From the NCBI GenBank assembly GCA_019414055.1, contig DXMV01000021.1, positions 29,165 through 93,164 on the forward strand: 64,000 nucleotides of DNA, written 5' to 3'. Positions 34,639-43,393 of the stretch are shown piece after piece. Position 1 is the stretch's first letter; every line of letters starts with the position of its first letter. The position numbers were made by a program, and so were the translations under genes. The DNA comes from Collinsella sp. Its GTDB lineage: Bacteria > Actinomycetota > Coriobacteriia > Coriobacteriales > Coriobacteriaceae. The notes below the pieces were generated by a model, which did not search any database, was not told the origin of the DNA, and saw only the letters and a list, made by a program, of their open reading frames with translations.

Positions 34639-34798
34639 TGGTCGATCTTTCCGTGTCAACGATGCCATTGACGGCATCCTGCGCAGTCATATTAAACGCC
34701 TTCAAGTATATCTAACGCCGCCTCTGCAATACGCTTACCACCCAAAACCTACCGTTCACCGACATTTCTGCTTCCCCGAACGGCTTTTGTCGCCCAAA

Positions 34799-34812
34799 TG
34801 TTAACGTTGCCA
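34799..34812. promoter_or_regulatory. LacI-type operator 1 of the first lacE promoter
   Basis: TGTTAACGTTGCCA. The second site at 34919 is its inverted near-copy. A lone ACCGTTCACC unit of the sugar-promoter motif is at 34751. Confidence 0.6.
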
Positions 34813-34918
34813 TTGTGCAAACACAGAGCCACCGGGCGGCTCAAACGTTTACACACAAAGAATCGACGGTTCGCAGGCACAGGAACCACCGGTTCGCGTC
34901 TTTTTTTGTGTCGCAAAA

Positions 34919-34932
34919 TGGCAACGTCAACA
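34919..34932. promoter_or_regulatory. LacI-type operator 2 of the first lacE promoter
   Basis: TGGCAACGTCAACA, reverse complement of site 1 with one change; 64 nt before the lacE start. Confidence 0.6.
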
Positions 34933-34995
34933 TTTTGGCAACCGAACGTCAAAAGCTACCATCGTTGCTAACCCACCGACTCTTAGGAGCTTTGC

Positions 34996-36771
34996 ATGGA
35001 GCAACTCATCGCCACTATCGAAAAGGGCCAGCCCTTTTTCAACGCGATCGCCCGCAACAAGTACCTCAAGGCGATCCGCGACGGTTTTATCTCCGTCATC
35101 CCCATCATCATCTTCTCGTCCATCTTCTGCCTGGTAGCCTCGGTCCCCAACATCTGGGGTTTCTACTGGCCCGATGACATCAACAACGCCCTGTGGAAGT
35201 GCTACAACTACTCCATGGGCATCCTGGCAATCGCCTGTGCCGCCACCACCGCCAAGCACTTCGCCGACGCTCAGAACCGCGACCTGCCCAAGAACAACCA
35301 GATCAACTTTATCTCATGCATGTGCGCGGCCATCATCGGCTTCTTGCTCCTTTCGAGCGACACCATCGCCACGGACGCCGCCAGCGGCTTCAACACCACC
35401 TACCTTGGTTCCAAGGGCCTGCTGACTGCCTTCATCGCTGCGTTTGTGACCGGCATCATCTACAAGTTCTTTATCAAGCGCAACATCACCGTCAAGATGC
35501 CCGAGCAGGTTCCGCCCAACATCTCGCAGACCTTTAAGGACATCATCCCCTTCTCCGTCTGCATCACCGTCTTTTGGGTCTTTGACATCGTCTTCCGCGC
35601 TGCCTTTGGCTTCTGCTTTGCCCAGGGCGTCATCCAGGTGTTCCAGCCCCTGTTCACCGCTGCCGACGGCTATATCGGTCTCGCTGTGATCTACGGCGCC
35701 ATGAGCCTGTTCTGGTTCGTCGGCGTCCACGGCCCCTCGATCGTCGAGCCCGCCATCGCCGCCGCCCTCGTTGCCAACATGACCGACAACCTGGCTGCAT
35801 TCCAGGCCGGCGAGCACGCCTCCGCCGTTCTGACGCAGGGCGCCCAGTACTTCGTCGTCTGCATGGGCGGCACCGGCGCCACGCTCGTCTTGGTCTTTAT
35901 GTTCTGCTTCCTGGCCAAGTCCCAGGAGATGCGCGCCGTCGGTAAGGCCGCCATCGTCCCCGTGTGCTTTGCCGTTAACGAGCCGCTGCTGTTCGCCGCA
36001 CCCATCGTGCTCAACCCCGTCTTCTTTGTCCCGTTTGTCTTTGCCCCGATCGCCAACATCTGGATCCTCAAGATCTTTATCGACTTTTTGGGCATGAACG
36101 GCTTTATGTACACCCTGCCCTGGACTGTCCCCGGCCCCATTGGCACCATCATGGGCTTGGGCTTCCAGCCGCTCGCCTTTGTGATGCTCGCCCTTATCCT
36201 GGTCGTCGACTTTGTTCTGTACTATCCGTTCTTCCGTGCCTACGACGCCCAGAAGTGCGCCGAGGAGGCCGAGATCTCCCAGGAGGAGCTCGCCGCCAAG
36301 AACGCCGAGAAGGCCGCCAAGCTCAACGATGCCTTCCAGGGCAAGGCCGACGCCAAGAGCGTTGCCGCCGGCGCTGCTGCCGAGGCCGTGAAGGCCGACG
36401 CCCCCGCCGCTTCCGCAGCACCCGCCACCGAGGCTACGGCCACTAGCGACCTCAACGGCAAGCGCGTGCTCGTGCTCTGCCAGGGTGGCGGCACCTCGGG
36501 CCTGCTCGCCAACGCGCTGGCCAAGGCTGCCAAGGAGCGCGGCATTAACCTCGAGACCGCTGCCGAGGCCTATGGCAACCACGTGGACATGCTCCCCGAC
36601 TTCGATCTGGTCGTCCTGGCCCCGCAAGCCGCCAGCTACCTGGCCGACCTGCAAAAGGACTGCGAGCGCGTGGGCAACAAGTGTGTCGCCTGCCGTGGCA
36701 AGCAGTACATCGAGCTCTCCCAGAACGGCGACAAGTCTCTCGCCTTCGTAAGCGAGCAACTCTCGAAGTAA
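34996..36771 (+). CDS. lacE: PTS lactose-type EIICB, first copy
   Basis: 591 aa. EIIC membrane domain about 1-415 (LFWFVGVHGPSIVEPAI, CFAVNEPLLFAAPIVLNP), an Ala/Lys-rich linker about 425-485, and EIIB from 488 with phosphocysteine Cys495 in VLVLCQGGGTSGLLANAL. It imports lactose or a related beta-galactoside as the 6-phosphate, with EIIA from lacF. lacG follows. It is a diverged paralogue of the protein at 39922. Confidence 0.93.
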   Translation: MEQLIATIEKGQPFFNAIARNKYLKAIRDGFISVIPIIIFSSIFCLVASVPNIWGFYWPDDINNALWKCYNYSMGILAIACAATTAKHFADAQNRDLPKNNQINFISCMCAAIIGFLLLSSDTIATDAASGFNTTYLGSKGLLTAFIAAFVTGIIYKFFIKRNITVKMPEQVPPNISQTFKDIIPFSVCITVFWVFDIVFRAAFGFCFAQGVIQVFQPLFTAADGYIGLAVIYGAMSLFWFVGVHGPSIVEPAIAAALVANMTDNLAAFQAGEHASAVLTQGAQYFVVCMGGTGATLVLVFMFCFLAKSQEMRAVGKAAIVPVCFAVNEPLLFAAPIVLNPVFFVPFVFAPIANIWILKIFIDFLGMNGFMYTLPWTVPGPIGTIMGLGFQPLAFVMLALILVVDFVLYYPFFRAYDAQKCAEEAEISQEELAAKNAEKAAKLNDAFQGKADAKSVAAGAAAEAVKADAPAASAAPATEATATSDLNGKRVLVLCQGGGTSGLLANALAKAAKERGINLETAAEAYGNHVDMLPDFDLVVLAPQAASYLADLQKDCERVGNKCVACRGKQYIELSQNGDKSLAFVSEQLSK

Positions 36772-36778
36772 GTAACGC

Positions 36779-36815
36779 CCAGGGCCAGCCGACCATCCAA
36801 GACCGGCTGGCCCTT
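36779..36815 (+). other. lacE-lacG intergenic hairpin
   Basis: AGGGCCAGCCG / CGGCTGGCCCTT between the two genes; no long T-tract, so attenuator or mRNA-stability element. The second lacE-lacG pair has an analogous hairpin at 41715. Confidence 0.5.
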
Positions 36816-36837
36816 CGATTTAGACGATTGGATCATC

Positions 36838-38277
36838 ATGTCCGTTAACCCTGCTAGCGTCACTAACCCGCCTGCGCAGTTTCCCGAGGGCTTTGTCTTT
36901 GGCGGCGCCACTGCTGCCTACCAGGTAGAAGGCGAGACCCGCACTCACGGTAAGGGCAAGGTTGCCTGGGACGACTTCCTGGAGGCCCAGGGGCGCTTTT
37001 CCCCCGATCCCGCTTCGGACTTCTACAACCAGTACCCCGTCGACCTGAAGCTGTGCGAGGAGTTTGGTATCAACGGCATTCGCCTCTCCATCGCCTGGAG
37101 CCGCATCTTCCCCAACGGCACCGGTGAGATTAACCCCGAGGGCGTCCAGTTCTATCACGACCTTTTCGCCGAATGTCACAAGCACCACGTTGAGCCGTTT
37201 GTCACGCTGCATCACTTCGATACGCCGCTGCCCCTCTTTGAGAAGGGCGACTTCCTCAACCGCGAGACCATCGACGCCTTTGTGGACTTTGCCGCCTTCT
37301 GCTTTAAGGAGTACGCCGACCAGGTGACCTACTGGTTCACCTTTAATGAGATCTGGGCCGATGCCTCCAACACCTACATCGAGGGCACCTTCCCCGGTGG
37401 CGTCAAGGCGCATCTGGCCGAGGCCTTCCAGTGCGAGCACAACATGATGCTCGCCCACGCCAAGGCAGTACTGGCCTTCCACAACGGCGGTTTTAAGGGC
37501 AAGATCGGCGTCATCCAGTCGCTGGAGTTTAAGTACCCGCTCAACGAGAACGACCCCGCCGACATCAAAGCCGCTAATAACGAGCACGTGTTGCAGAACC
37601 AGTTCTTGCTCGACGCCACTTTCCGCGGCGACTACGCGCCTGACACCTTGGAGTGCGCCAACCGCCTGGCTGCCGTCTCGGGCGGCACCATCGAGATTCT
37701 GGACGAGGACCTCGAGATTATGCGCGAGGCCGCGCTCTACAACGACTACCTGGGCGTTAACAACTATCAGTGCCGTTTTTTGAAGGCTTACGATGGCGAG
37801 AACGACCTGCACCACAACGGTACGGGCGAGAAGGGCACCGGCCGCTGGCGCGTTAAGGGTATTGGCGAGCATGTGAACAAGCCTGGCATCCCCACCACCG
37901 ACTGGGACTGGATCATCTATCCCGAGGGCCTGTTCGATCTGCTCGTCTACATTAAGCAGCGCTACCCCAACTATAAGCAGATCTTCATTACAGAAAACGG
38001 CATGGGCTACAAGGACCCCTACAAGGACGGTTTTGTGGACGACCAGCCGCGCATCGACTACATCGAGCAGCACCTGCGCTGGTTGCTCAAGGCCATGGAG
38101 GTGGGCGTCAACGTGGGCGGTTACTTCCTGTGGAGCCTGCAGGACCAGTTCTCCTGGACCAACGGATACAACAAGCGCTATGGCTTCTTCTACGTTGACT
38201 TTGAGACCCAGAAGCGCACGCCCAAGGCAAGCGCCTACTGGTACAAGCACGTGGCGCAGACCCGCCGTCTGGACTAG
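36838..38277 (+). CDS. lacG: 6-phospho-beta-galactosidase (GH1), first copy
   Basis: 479 aa. GH1 acid/base Glu171 in TFNE and nucleophile Glu386 in ITENG. The C-terminal QFSWTNGYNKRYGFFYVDF holds the Ser/Lys/Tyr set that binds the 6-phosphate in lactococcal LacG. It cleaves lactose-6-phosphate to glucose and galactose-6-phosphate, the substrate of LacAB. No strong ribosome-binding site is visible before the ATG. Confidence 0.92.
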   Translation: MSVNPASVTNPPAQFPEGFVFGGATAAYQVEGETRTHGKGKVAWDDFLEAQGRFSPDPASDFYNQYPVDLKLCEEFGINGIRLSIAWSRIFPNGTGEINPEGVQFYHDLFAECHKHHVEPFVTLHHFDTPLPLFEKGDFLNRETIDAFVDFAAFCFKEYADQVTYWFTFNEIWADASNTYIEGTFPGGVKAHLAEAFQCEHNMMLAHAKAVLAFHNGGFKGKIGVIQSLEFKYPLNENDPADIKAANNEHVLQNQFLLDATFRGDYAPDTLECANRLAAVSGGTIEILDEDLEIMREAALYNDYLGVNNYQCRFLKAYDGENDLHHNGTGEKGTGRWRVKGIGEHVNKPGIPTTDWDWIIYPEGLFDLLVYIKQRYPNYKQIFITENGMGYKDPYKDGFVDDQPRIDYIEQHLRWLLKAMEVGVNVGGYFLWSLQDQFSWTNGYNKRYGFFYVDFETQKRTPKASAYWYKHVAQTRRLD

Positions 38278-38330
38278 CGGCTTGCGACTAGCGAGATTGC
38301 CCCGCTCACACAACCTGTCCCCATTTCTCA

Positions 38331-38377
38331 GCCGGGGGCGGCACGTCACACGGCGCGCCGCCCCCGGTCTTTTTGTT
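38331..38377 (+). terminator. terminator of the first lacEG operon
   Basis: GCCGGGGGCGGC / GCCGCCCCCGG followed by TCTTTTTGTTTTT. Confidence 0.9.
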
Positions 38378-38397
38378 TTTGGGCTGGTCGGAAGCCG

Positions 38398-38622
38398 TTT
38401 GTCTCGATCTGTAACATCTAGCTGGTTATTTCACCCTTAACTGTTACAGATCGAGACAAATGGAATGAACGGGACCGAATTGTCTAAATCTGTAACACTA
38501 AAACCGGTTTTGGACGTCTAGTTGTTACAGATTGAGATAAACGCACAGGGCAATCCTCTCAATCTCAATCTGTAACATCTAGCTGAGATTTTCGGCCCCA
38601 CCTATTACAGATTAAGATGAAC
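38398..38622. repeat. three tandem palindromic repeats (family D, units 1-3)
   Basis: Unit 1: perfect 19-bp arms TTTGTCTCGATCTGTAACA and complement (38398-38416 / 38442-38460). Unit 2: about 38479-38541. Unit 3: about 38558-38622. All share TCTGTAACA near the loop and GAGA/TCTC outward, with differing loops. They fill the convergent gap between lacG and the third LacI gene. A fourth unit is at 43288, after the second lacG. Confidence 0.75.
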
Positions 38623-38635
38623 GAGCCGAGCACGT

Positions 38636-39646
38636 CTACGCCCGCAGGTCCTTCACGCTGGAACGCTCGACCAGCACGCCCGACACAAGCGTACGGCTTC
38701 TGGAGCTCGGGGCTTCCAGACCTGCGACGACCTCGTTAAGCGCACGGATGCCCAGCTCGCGGTGGCGAAACTTCACTGACGTCAGAATCGAGTTGGGAAT
38801 CGTCTTGTAGAGTTCGTCGTCAAAGCCGATCACGGACACGTCGTCGGGCACCCTGAGCCCTTTGTCACGTAGAGCCATCATCACGCCGTTTGCCATGCAG
38901 TCGTTAGCAGCGAGGACCGCCGTGCAATCGGGTTTATCGGCAAGCACAAGGCCCGCGGCATAGCCACTATCCGCATTCCAATCGCCTTGCAGAGGCTCGG
39001 GCGGCTCAATGCCACACGCCTCGAGTGCCGCTCGCCAACCTTTCATACGGCACTGGCTCGACAGTGACTCTTTTTTACCAGAAACGAAGTACACGTTCTT
39101 GTGCCCGCGATTCAAGAAGTACTCGCACGCCATGCGCGCGCCGCCCTCTTGGTCGTCACTGACGGTGGAGCAGGTAGGATGCTCCATCGGCGTAATAATC
39201 ACCGTCTTGAGGTCTTTCGGCGCCTCAAAGGTATCAAAGTCATCGACCATCTGACGCAGGTTGAAGATCATGCCATCAACAGGCAGCTGCGACATCCTGC
39301 GCGCCGCATCGGCAAGGGTCATCTTCTCCCCCGCCCGCTTTTTGATCATCGTGAGAGCAAAGCCTCGCTCTTCGGCGGCATCGGCGATACCGTCAATCAT
39401 GTCCACGGCGCCGCCCGACAAGTGGAACAGCACCACGCCGATGCACCCGTAACGGCCCAACTTGAGCGAACGCGCGGCAAAGTTGGTTCGAAACCCGAGC
39501 GTCTCCATTGCGGAATGGACCTTATCGCGTGTCGACTCGCGCACGCTATCGGGCTCGTTGATCACGCGCGACACCGTCTTGAGAGAAACGCCCGCGGCAA
39601 CTGCCACATCGTTCATTGAGACATTTTTCTTGTCCATCGTTGCCAC
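38636..39646 (-). CDS. LacI-family regulator of the second lacE-lacG module
   Basis: 336 aa from GTG 39646, which has GGAG 5 nt upstream; the in-frame ATG at 39637 is too far from that site. HTH MNDVAVAAGVSLKTVSRVINEPDSVRESTR, hinge TNFAARSLKLG, sensor with AVLAANDCMANGV and VSVIGFDDELY. Divergent from the second lacE, with the palindrome TGACAACGTTGTCA between them. Confidence 0.87.
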   Translation of the reverse strand: MATMDKKNVSMNDVAVAAGVSLKTVSRVINEPDSVRESTRDKVHSAMETLGFRTNFAARSLKLGRYGCIGVVLFHLSGGAVDMIDGIADAAEERGFALTMIKKRAGEKMTLADAARRMSQLPVDGMIFNLRQMVDDFDTFEAPKDLKTVIITPMEHPTCSTVSDDQEGGARMACEYFLNRGHKNVYFVSGKKESLSSQCRMKGWRAALEACGIEPPEPLQGDWNADSGYAAGLVLADKPDCTAVLAANDCMANGVMMALRDKGLRVPDDVSVIGFDDELYKTIPNSILTSVKFRHRELGIRALNEVVAGLEAPSSRSRTLVSGVLVERSSVKDLRA

Positions 39647-39719
39647 TACTTCTCCAGTCGGTTTTGAATCGCTTGTTTTTTGCGTTCTAGCATACACTAC
39701 CTGCCCGACTGACAAATCA

Positions 39720-39750
39720 GCCGTTTATCGGACAATATCGACCGTTCACC
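39720..39750. promoter_or_regulatory. 21-bp-spaced direct repeat (sugar-promoter motif), second lacE copy
   Basis: GCCGTTTATCGG at 39720 and ACCGTTCACC at 39741, with ATCG before the second. Confidence 0.5.
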
Positions 39751-39801
39751 CGTAAATCCTTGTTGCTCTTCCCAAAATGTCTTACGTTGTCATTAACGAA
39801 A

Positions 39802-39815
39802 TGACAACGTTGTCA
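39802..39815. promoter_or_regulatory. LacI-type operator of the second lacE promoter
   Basis: TGACAACGTTGTCA is a perfect 14-bp palindrome of the form TGnnnnCGnnnnCA. A related half site ACGTTGTCA is at 39784-39792. Confidence 0.65.
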
Positions 39816-39921
39816 TTTCGCAATGCCTTCCTTAAGCAGGAAGGTTTCCGGGCAGTCCTGACCATCCATCGACGACCAGTTCCATCCACATGCATCGCGC
39901 ATCGAGCAGCAAAGGAGCTCT

Positions 39922-41700
39922 ATGGACGCCATCGTAAAGATGCTCGAAAAGCATCAACCGTTCTTTGAGAAGATCTCGAGGAACATCTACCTCCAGGCCA
40001 TTAAGGACGGATTCCTCGGGTGCATGCCCATCGTCCTCACCTCTTCGATCTTCCTGCTAATTGCCACCCTTCCTGGCGTAGTTGGCATCACGCTGCCCCA
40101 GCCGCTCATCGACTGGTGCAACAAGCTGTACAACTTCACCATGGGCGTCATGGGCATCATGGTTGCCGGCACCACTGCCAAGAACTTTACGGCCTCCATG
40201 AACCGTCGCATGCCCGCCGGCAAGGTGCTCAACGACGGCTCCACCATGGTGGCCGCCCAGTGCAGCATGCTGCTGCTCGCCGTTACGCAGTTCACCACCA
40301 AGTTCAACGGCTCCGAGCTTTCGGTCTTCGACTGCACCAGCATGGGTACGCGCGGTCTGTTCTCGGCCTATATCGCCGCGTTCATTACCGTGTGGGTCTA
40401 TAAGTTCTGCGTCTCGCGCGATCTGACCATTAAGCTGCCCAAGGAGGTCCCGGGCGCCATCGCTCAGAACTTCCGCGACATCATCCCCTTTGGCGGCGCC
40501 GTCATCATCTGCGGCATCATCGATGTCGTCGTGCGCAACCTCATGGGCGTTCCGTTCTCCGAGCTGCTTATCAAACTGCTCTCCCCGCTCTTTACCGCTG
40601 CAGAAACCTATCCTGGCCTTATCCTTATCCAGGCAGCCACCGCGTTCTTCTGGTTCATCGGCGTCCACGGCCCTTCGATCGTCCAGCCGGGCATCGACCC
40701 CATCCGTCTTGCCAACCAGGCCGAGAACCTGCAGGTTCTGCTGGCCGGTGGTCACCCCGCCCACTCCCTCACCTTTAACATGTCGCTCGTGGGTGAGTTC
40801 GGCGGCACCGGCGCCACCTTCATCGTGCCGCTTCTGCTGATTCTCTTTATGAAGTCCAAGCAGCTCAAAGCCGTCGGTAAGGCCTCGATTGTTCCTGTTG
40901 CCTTCGCCGTCAACGAACCGCTGCTCTTTGGCGCGCCGATGATCCTTAACCCCTACATGCTCATCCCCTTTGTTGCCGCCGGTTGCGTCAACGTGAGCGT
41001 TGCCAAGTTCTTTATCGATAACGTGGGCATGAACGGCTTCTCCTTCGTGGTGCCTTGGGCCACTCCCGCCCCCATCGGCATTTTCATCACCACGAACTTC
41101 CAGCTTATCGCCCTGGTATTTGTCGCAATCATCATCTTGCTGGACGCCATCATCTACCTGCCGTTCTTGAAGGCGTACGATAAGCTGCTCTGCGACCAGG
41201 AGGCCGAGCGCGCCGCCGAGCTGGGTCTCGAGTCCGATGGCGCCGCTGCCATCGCCGTCAAGCCCTCTGCGCCCGCTGTCGAGCAGGCTACCGCTTCCGT
41301 CGAGACGACCGATGCCGCCGCTGACAGCAAGCCTGTCGCCGATCAGCCCGAGCCCGCTGCCGATGCATCCGCCAAGAAGGATGTCGATGGCCTGAAGGTC
41401 CTCGTCCTGTGCGCCGGCGCCGGCACCTCTGCCATGCTCGCCAACGCCATCAAGGAAGGTGCCGCACAGACCGGAGAGAATATTGCTTCCTCCGCAGGCG
41501 CCTATGGCCAGCACACTGCCATCATGGATCAGTACGACGTCATCGTGCTCGCCCCGCAGGTTCGTAGCTACTACAACGACATGAAGGCCGACACCGATCG
41601 TCTGGGCATTAAGCTGCTCGCTCCCCGCGGTAAGGAATATATCGACCTTACTCGCGACCCCGCTGGCGCCATCAAGTGGCTCCGCGAGAACCTCGGCTAG
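39922..41700 (+). CDS. lacE: PTS lactose-type EIICB, second copy
   Basis: 592 aa with the same layout as the first copy: EIIC about 1-410 (FFWFIGVHGPSIVQPGI, FAVNEPLLFGAPMILNP), acidic/Ala-rich linker about 425-488, EIIB with phosphocysteine Cys497 in VLVLCAGAGTSAMLANAI. It may take a different beta-galactoside or beta-glucoside than the first copy. lacG-like gene follows. Confidence 0.92.
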   Translation: MDAIVKMLEKHQPFFEKISRNIYLQAIKDGFLGCMPIVLTSSIFLLIATLPGVVGITLPQPLIDWCNKLYNFTMGVMGIMVAGTTAKNFTASMNRRMPAGKVLNDGSTMVAAQCSMLLLAVTQFTTKFNGSELSVFDCTSMGTRGLFSAYIAAFITVWVYKFCVSRDLTIKLPKEVPGAIAQNFRDIIPFGGAVIICGIIDVVVRNLMGVPFSELLIKLLSPLFTAAETYPGLILIQAATAFFWFIGVHGPSIVQPGIDPIRLANQAENLQVLLAGGHPAHSLTFNMSLVGEFGGTGATFIVPLLLILFMKSKQLKAVGKASIVPVAFAVNEPLLFGAPMILNPYMLIPFVAAGCVNVSVAKFFIDNVGMNGFSFVVPWATPAPIGIFITTNFQLIALVFVAIIILLDAIIYLPFLKAYDKLLCDQEAERAAELGLESDGAAAIAVKPSAPAVEQATASVETTDAAADSKPVADQPEPAADASAKKDVDGLKVLVLCAGAGTSAMLANAIKEGAAQTGENIASSAGAYGQHTAIMDQYDVIVLAPQVRSYYNDMKADTDRLGIKLLAPRGKEYIDLTRDPAGAIKWLRENLG

Positions 41701-41714
41701 TTCCTCCCTCTGTT

Positions 41715-41741
41715 GGTGCCCGGACCCCCAGTTTGGGCACC
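41715..41741 (+). other. second lacE-lacG intergenic hairpin
   Basis: GGTGCCC / GGGCACC right after the lacE stop, analogous in place to 36779-36815. Confidence 0.45.
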
Positions 41742-41775
41742 TCTCCCTATTCATATCCCACAGAAAGGATGTCTC

Positions 41776-43197
41776 ATGACCAACCCCATGCAGTTCCCCG
41801 ACGGCTTTGTGTTTGGCGGCGCCACCGCCGCTTACCAGGTTGAGGGCGAGACCCGCACGCACGGCAAGGGCAAAGTGCCCTGGGACGATTTCCTGGCAGC
41901 TCAGGGTCGCTTCTCCCCCGATCCCGCAAGCGACTTCTACAACAAATATCCGGTCGATATCGACCTGTGCCAGCGCTTCGGCATCAACGGTATTCGCGTC
42001 TCCATCGCTTGGAGCCGTATCTTCCCCAACGGCACCGGCGAGATTAACTCCGAGGGCGTCGCTTTCTATCACGAGCTTTTCGCCACCTGCAACAAAGCCG
42101 GCGTTATCCCCTATGTCACGCTCGATCACTTCGATACGCCCGAGGCCTTCTACCAGGACGGCGGCGAGGGCTTCTTGACGCGCACGACCATCGACGCCTT
42201 CGTCGAGTACGCCAAGTTCTGCTTTGCCGAGTTCACCGAGGTCAAGCACTGGTTTACCTTTAACGAGATTCCCGCAACCGCCGAGGGCAGCTTTATCGTT
42301 GGCAACTGGCCGCACGGCGAGAAGTACCGCCTGGACAAGGCCTTCCAGCTCATGCACAACATGATGGTGGCCCACGCCAAGGCTGTCGTCGCCTTCCACG
42401 AGGGCGGCTTTGAGGGCGAGATCGGCATTGTCCAGAACCTGGAGCCCAAGTATCCCCTCGACCCCAATAGCGCTGCCGACTGCGAGGCAGCTCGCATGGC
42501 CGACGTCATCAACAACCGCTGGGTACTCGACGCCACCTTCCGCGGCCACTATGCAGCCGACACCATGGAGGCTGCGACCAAGCTGGCCCATATCGCCGGC
42601 GGCGAGCTCGACGTCCGCGACGAGGACATCGCCGCGCTGACCGCCGCGCTCCCCTACAACGATTGCCTGGGTGTCAACACCTACAAGTGCCAGTTCCTGC
42701 GTGCCGCCGAGGGCGAAAACGACATCAACCACAATGGCACCGGCGACAAGGGCTCCTCGCGCTGGTTCCTCAAGGGCGTGGGCGAGTCATGCGTACGCGA
42801 AGGCGTACCCACCACCGATTGGGACTGGATCATCTATCCCGAGGGCCTGTACGACCTGCTGCTGCGCATTAAGAACGATTACCCCAACTACAAGAAGATC
42901 TACATCACCGAGAACGGCATGGGCTATAAGGACGACTTTGAGGACGGCTTCATCGACGATGCCCCTCGCATCGACTACATGCGCCAGCATCTCGCATGGA
43001 TCCTCAAGGCAATCGACGGCGGCGTAAACGTCGACGGTTACTTTGTGTGGTCGCTGCAGGACCAGTTCTCCTGGACCAACGGCTACAACAAGCGCTACGG
43101 CCTGTTCTACATCGACTTTGAGACCCAGAAGCGCTATCCCAAGGCGAGCGCGTACTGGTACAAGAACGTCGCGGAGACCGGCCTGTTCATGGCCTAA
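41776..43197 (+). CDS. lacG: 6-phospho-beta-galactosidase (GH1), second copy
   Basis: 473 aa from ATG 41776 (AGAAAGGA upstream). Acid/base Glu164 (TFNE), nucleophile Glu379 (ITENG) and the phosphate-binding QFSWTNGYNKRYGLFYIDF are conserved. Clearly paralogous to the first copy over the full length. Phospho-beta-galactosidase is preferred over phospho-beta-glucosidase because of the LacG-like C-terminus and tagatose genes nearby. Confidence 0.92.
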   Translation: MTNPMQFPDGFVFGGATAAYQVEGETRTHGKGKVPWDDFLAAQGRFSPDPASDFYNKYPVDIDLCQRFGINGIRVSIAWSRIFPNGTGEINSEGVAFYHELFATCNKAGVIPYVTLDHFDTPEAFYQDGGEGFLTRTTIDAFVEYAKFCFAEFTEVKHWFTFNEIPATAEGSFIVGNWPHGEKYRLDKAFQLMHNMMVAHAKAVVAFHEGGFEGEIGIVQNLEPKYPLDPNSAADCEAARMADVINNRWVLDATFRGHYAADTMEAATKLAHIAGGELDVRDEDIAALTAALPYNDCLGVNTYKCQFLRAAEGENDINHNGTGDKGSSRWFLKGVGESCVREGVPTTDWDWIIYPEGLYDLLLRIKNDYPNYKKIYITENGMGYKDDFEDGFIDDAPRIDYMRQHLAWILKAIDGGVNVDGYFVWSLQDQFSWTNGYNKRYGLFYIDFETQKRYPKASAYWYKNVAETGLFMA

Positions 43198-43220
43198 TTC
43201 AAGCCGCATACCCCCTGTCG

Positions 43221-43266
43221 GCCGCATGCGAATCCCTCCACGGGTTCGCATGCGGCTTTTTTGTTT
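43221..43266 (+). terminator. terminator of the second lacEG operon
   Basis: GCCGCATGCGAA / TTCGCATGCGGC followed by TTTTTTGTTTT. Confidence 0.9.
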
Positions 43267-43287
43267 TGGCTCGACCCGAGCAGGCCG

Positions 43288-43350
43288 TTTGTCTCGATTT
43301 GTAACATCTAGCAGGGATTTTCGGCCCCAATTGTTACAGATTGAGATGAA
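43288..43350. repeat. palindromic repeat family D, unit 4
   Basis: TTTGTCTCGATTTGTAACA and TGTTACAGATTGAGATGAA pair with G-T type changes. A partial arm ATCTAGATCTGTAAT follows at 43371. Confidence 0.7.
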
Positions 43351-43393
43351 CGGGGGCACCCGGTTCGAAATATCTAGATCTGTAATACCTAAG

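Noticed and set aside
33634..39646. LacI paralogues as recent duplicates of one another
   Set aside because: Their DNA-binding helices and operators differ clearly, so they are old paralogues with separate sites.
40057..42732. 891-codon minus-strand frame across the second lacE and lacG
   Set aside because: It is antisense to two unmistakable genes, with no recognisable motif.
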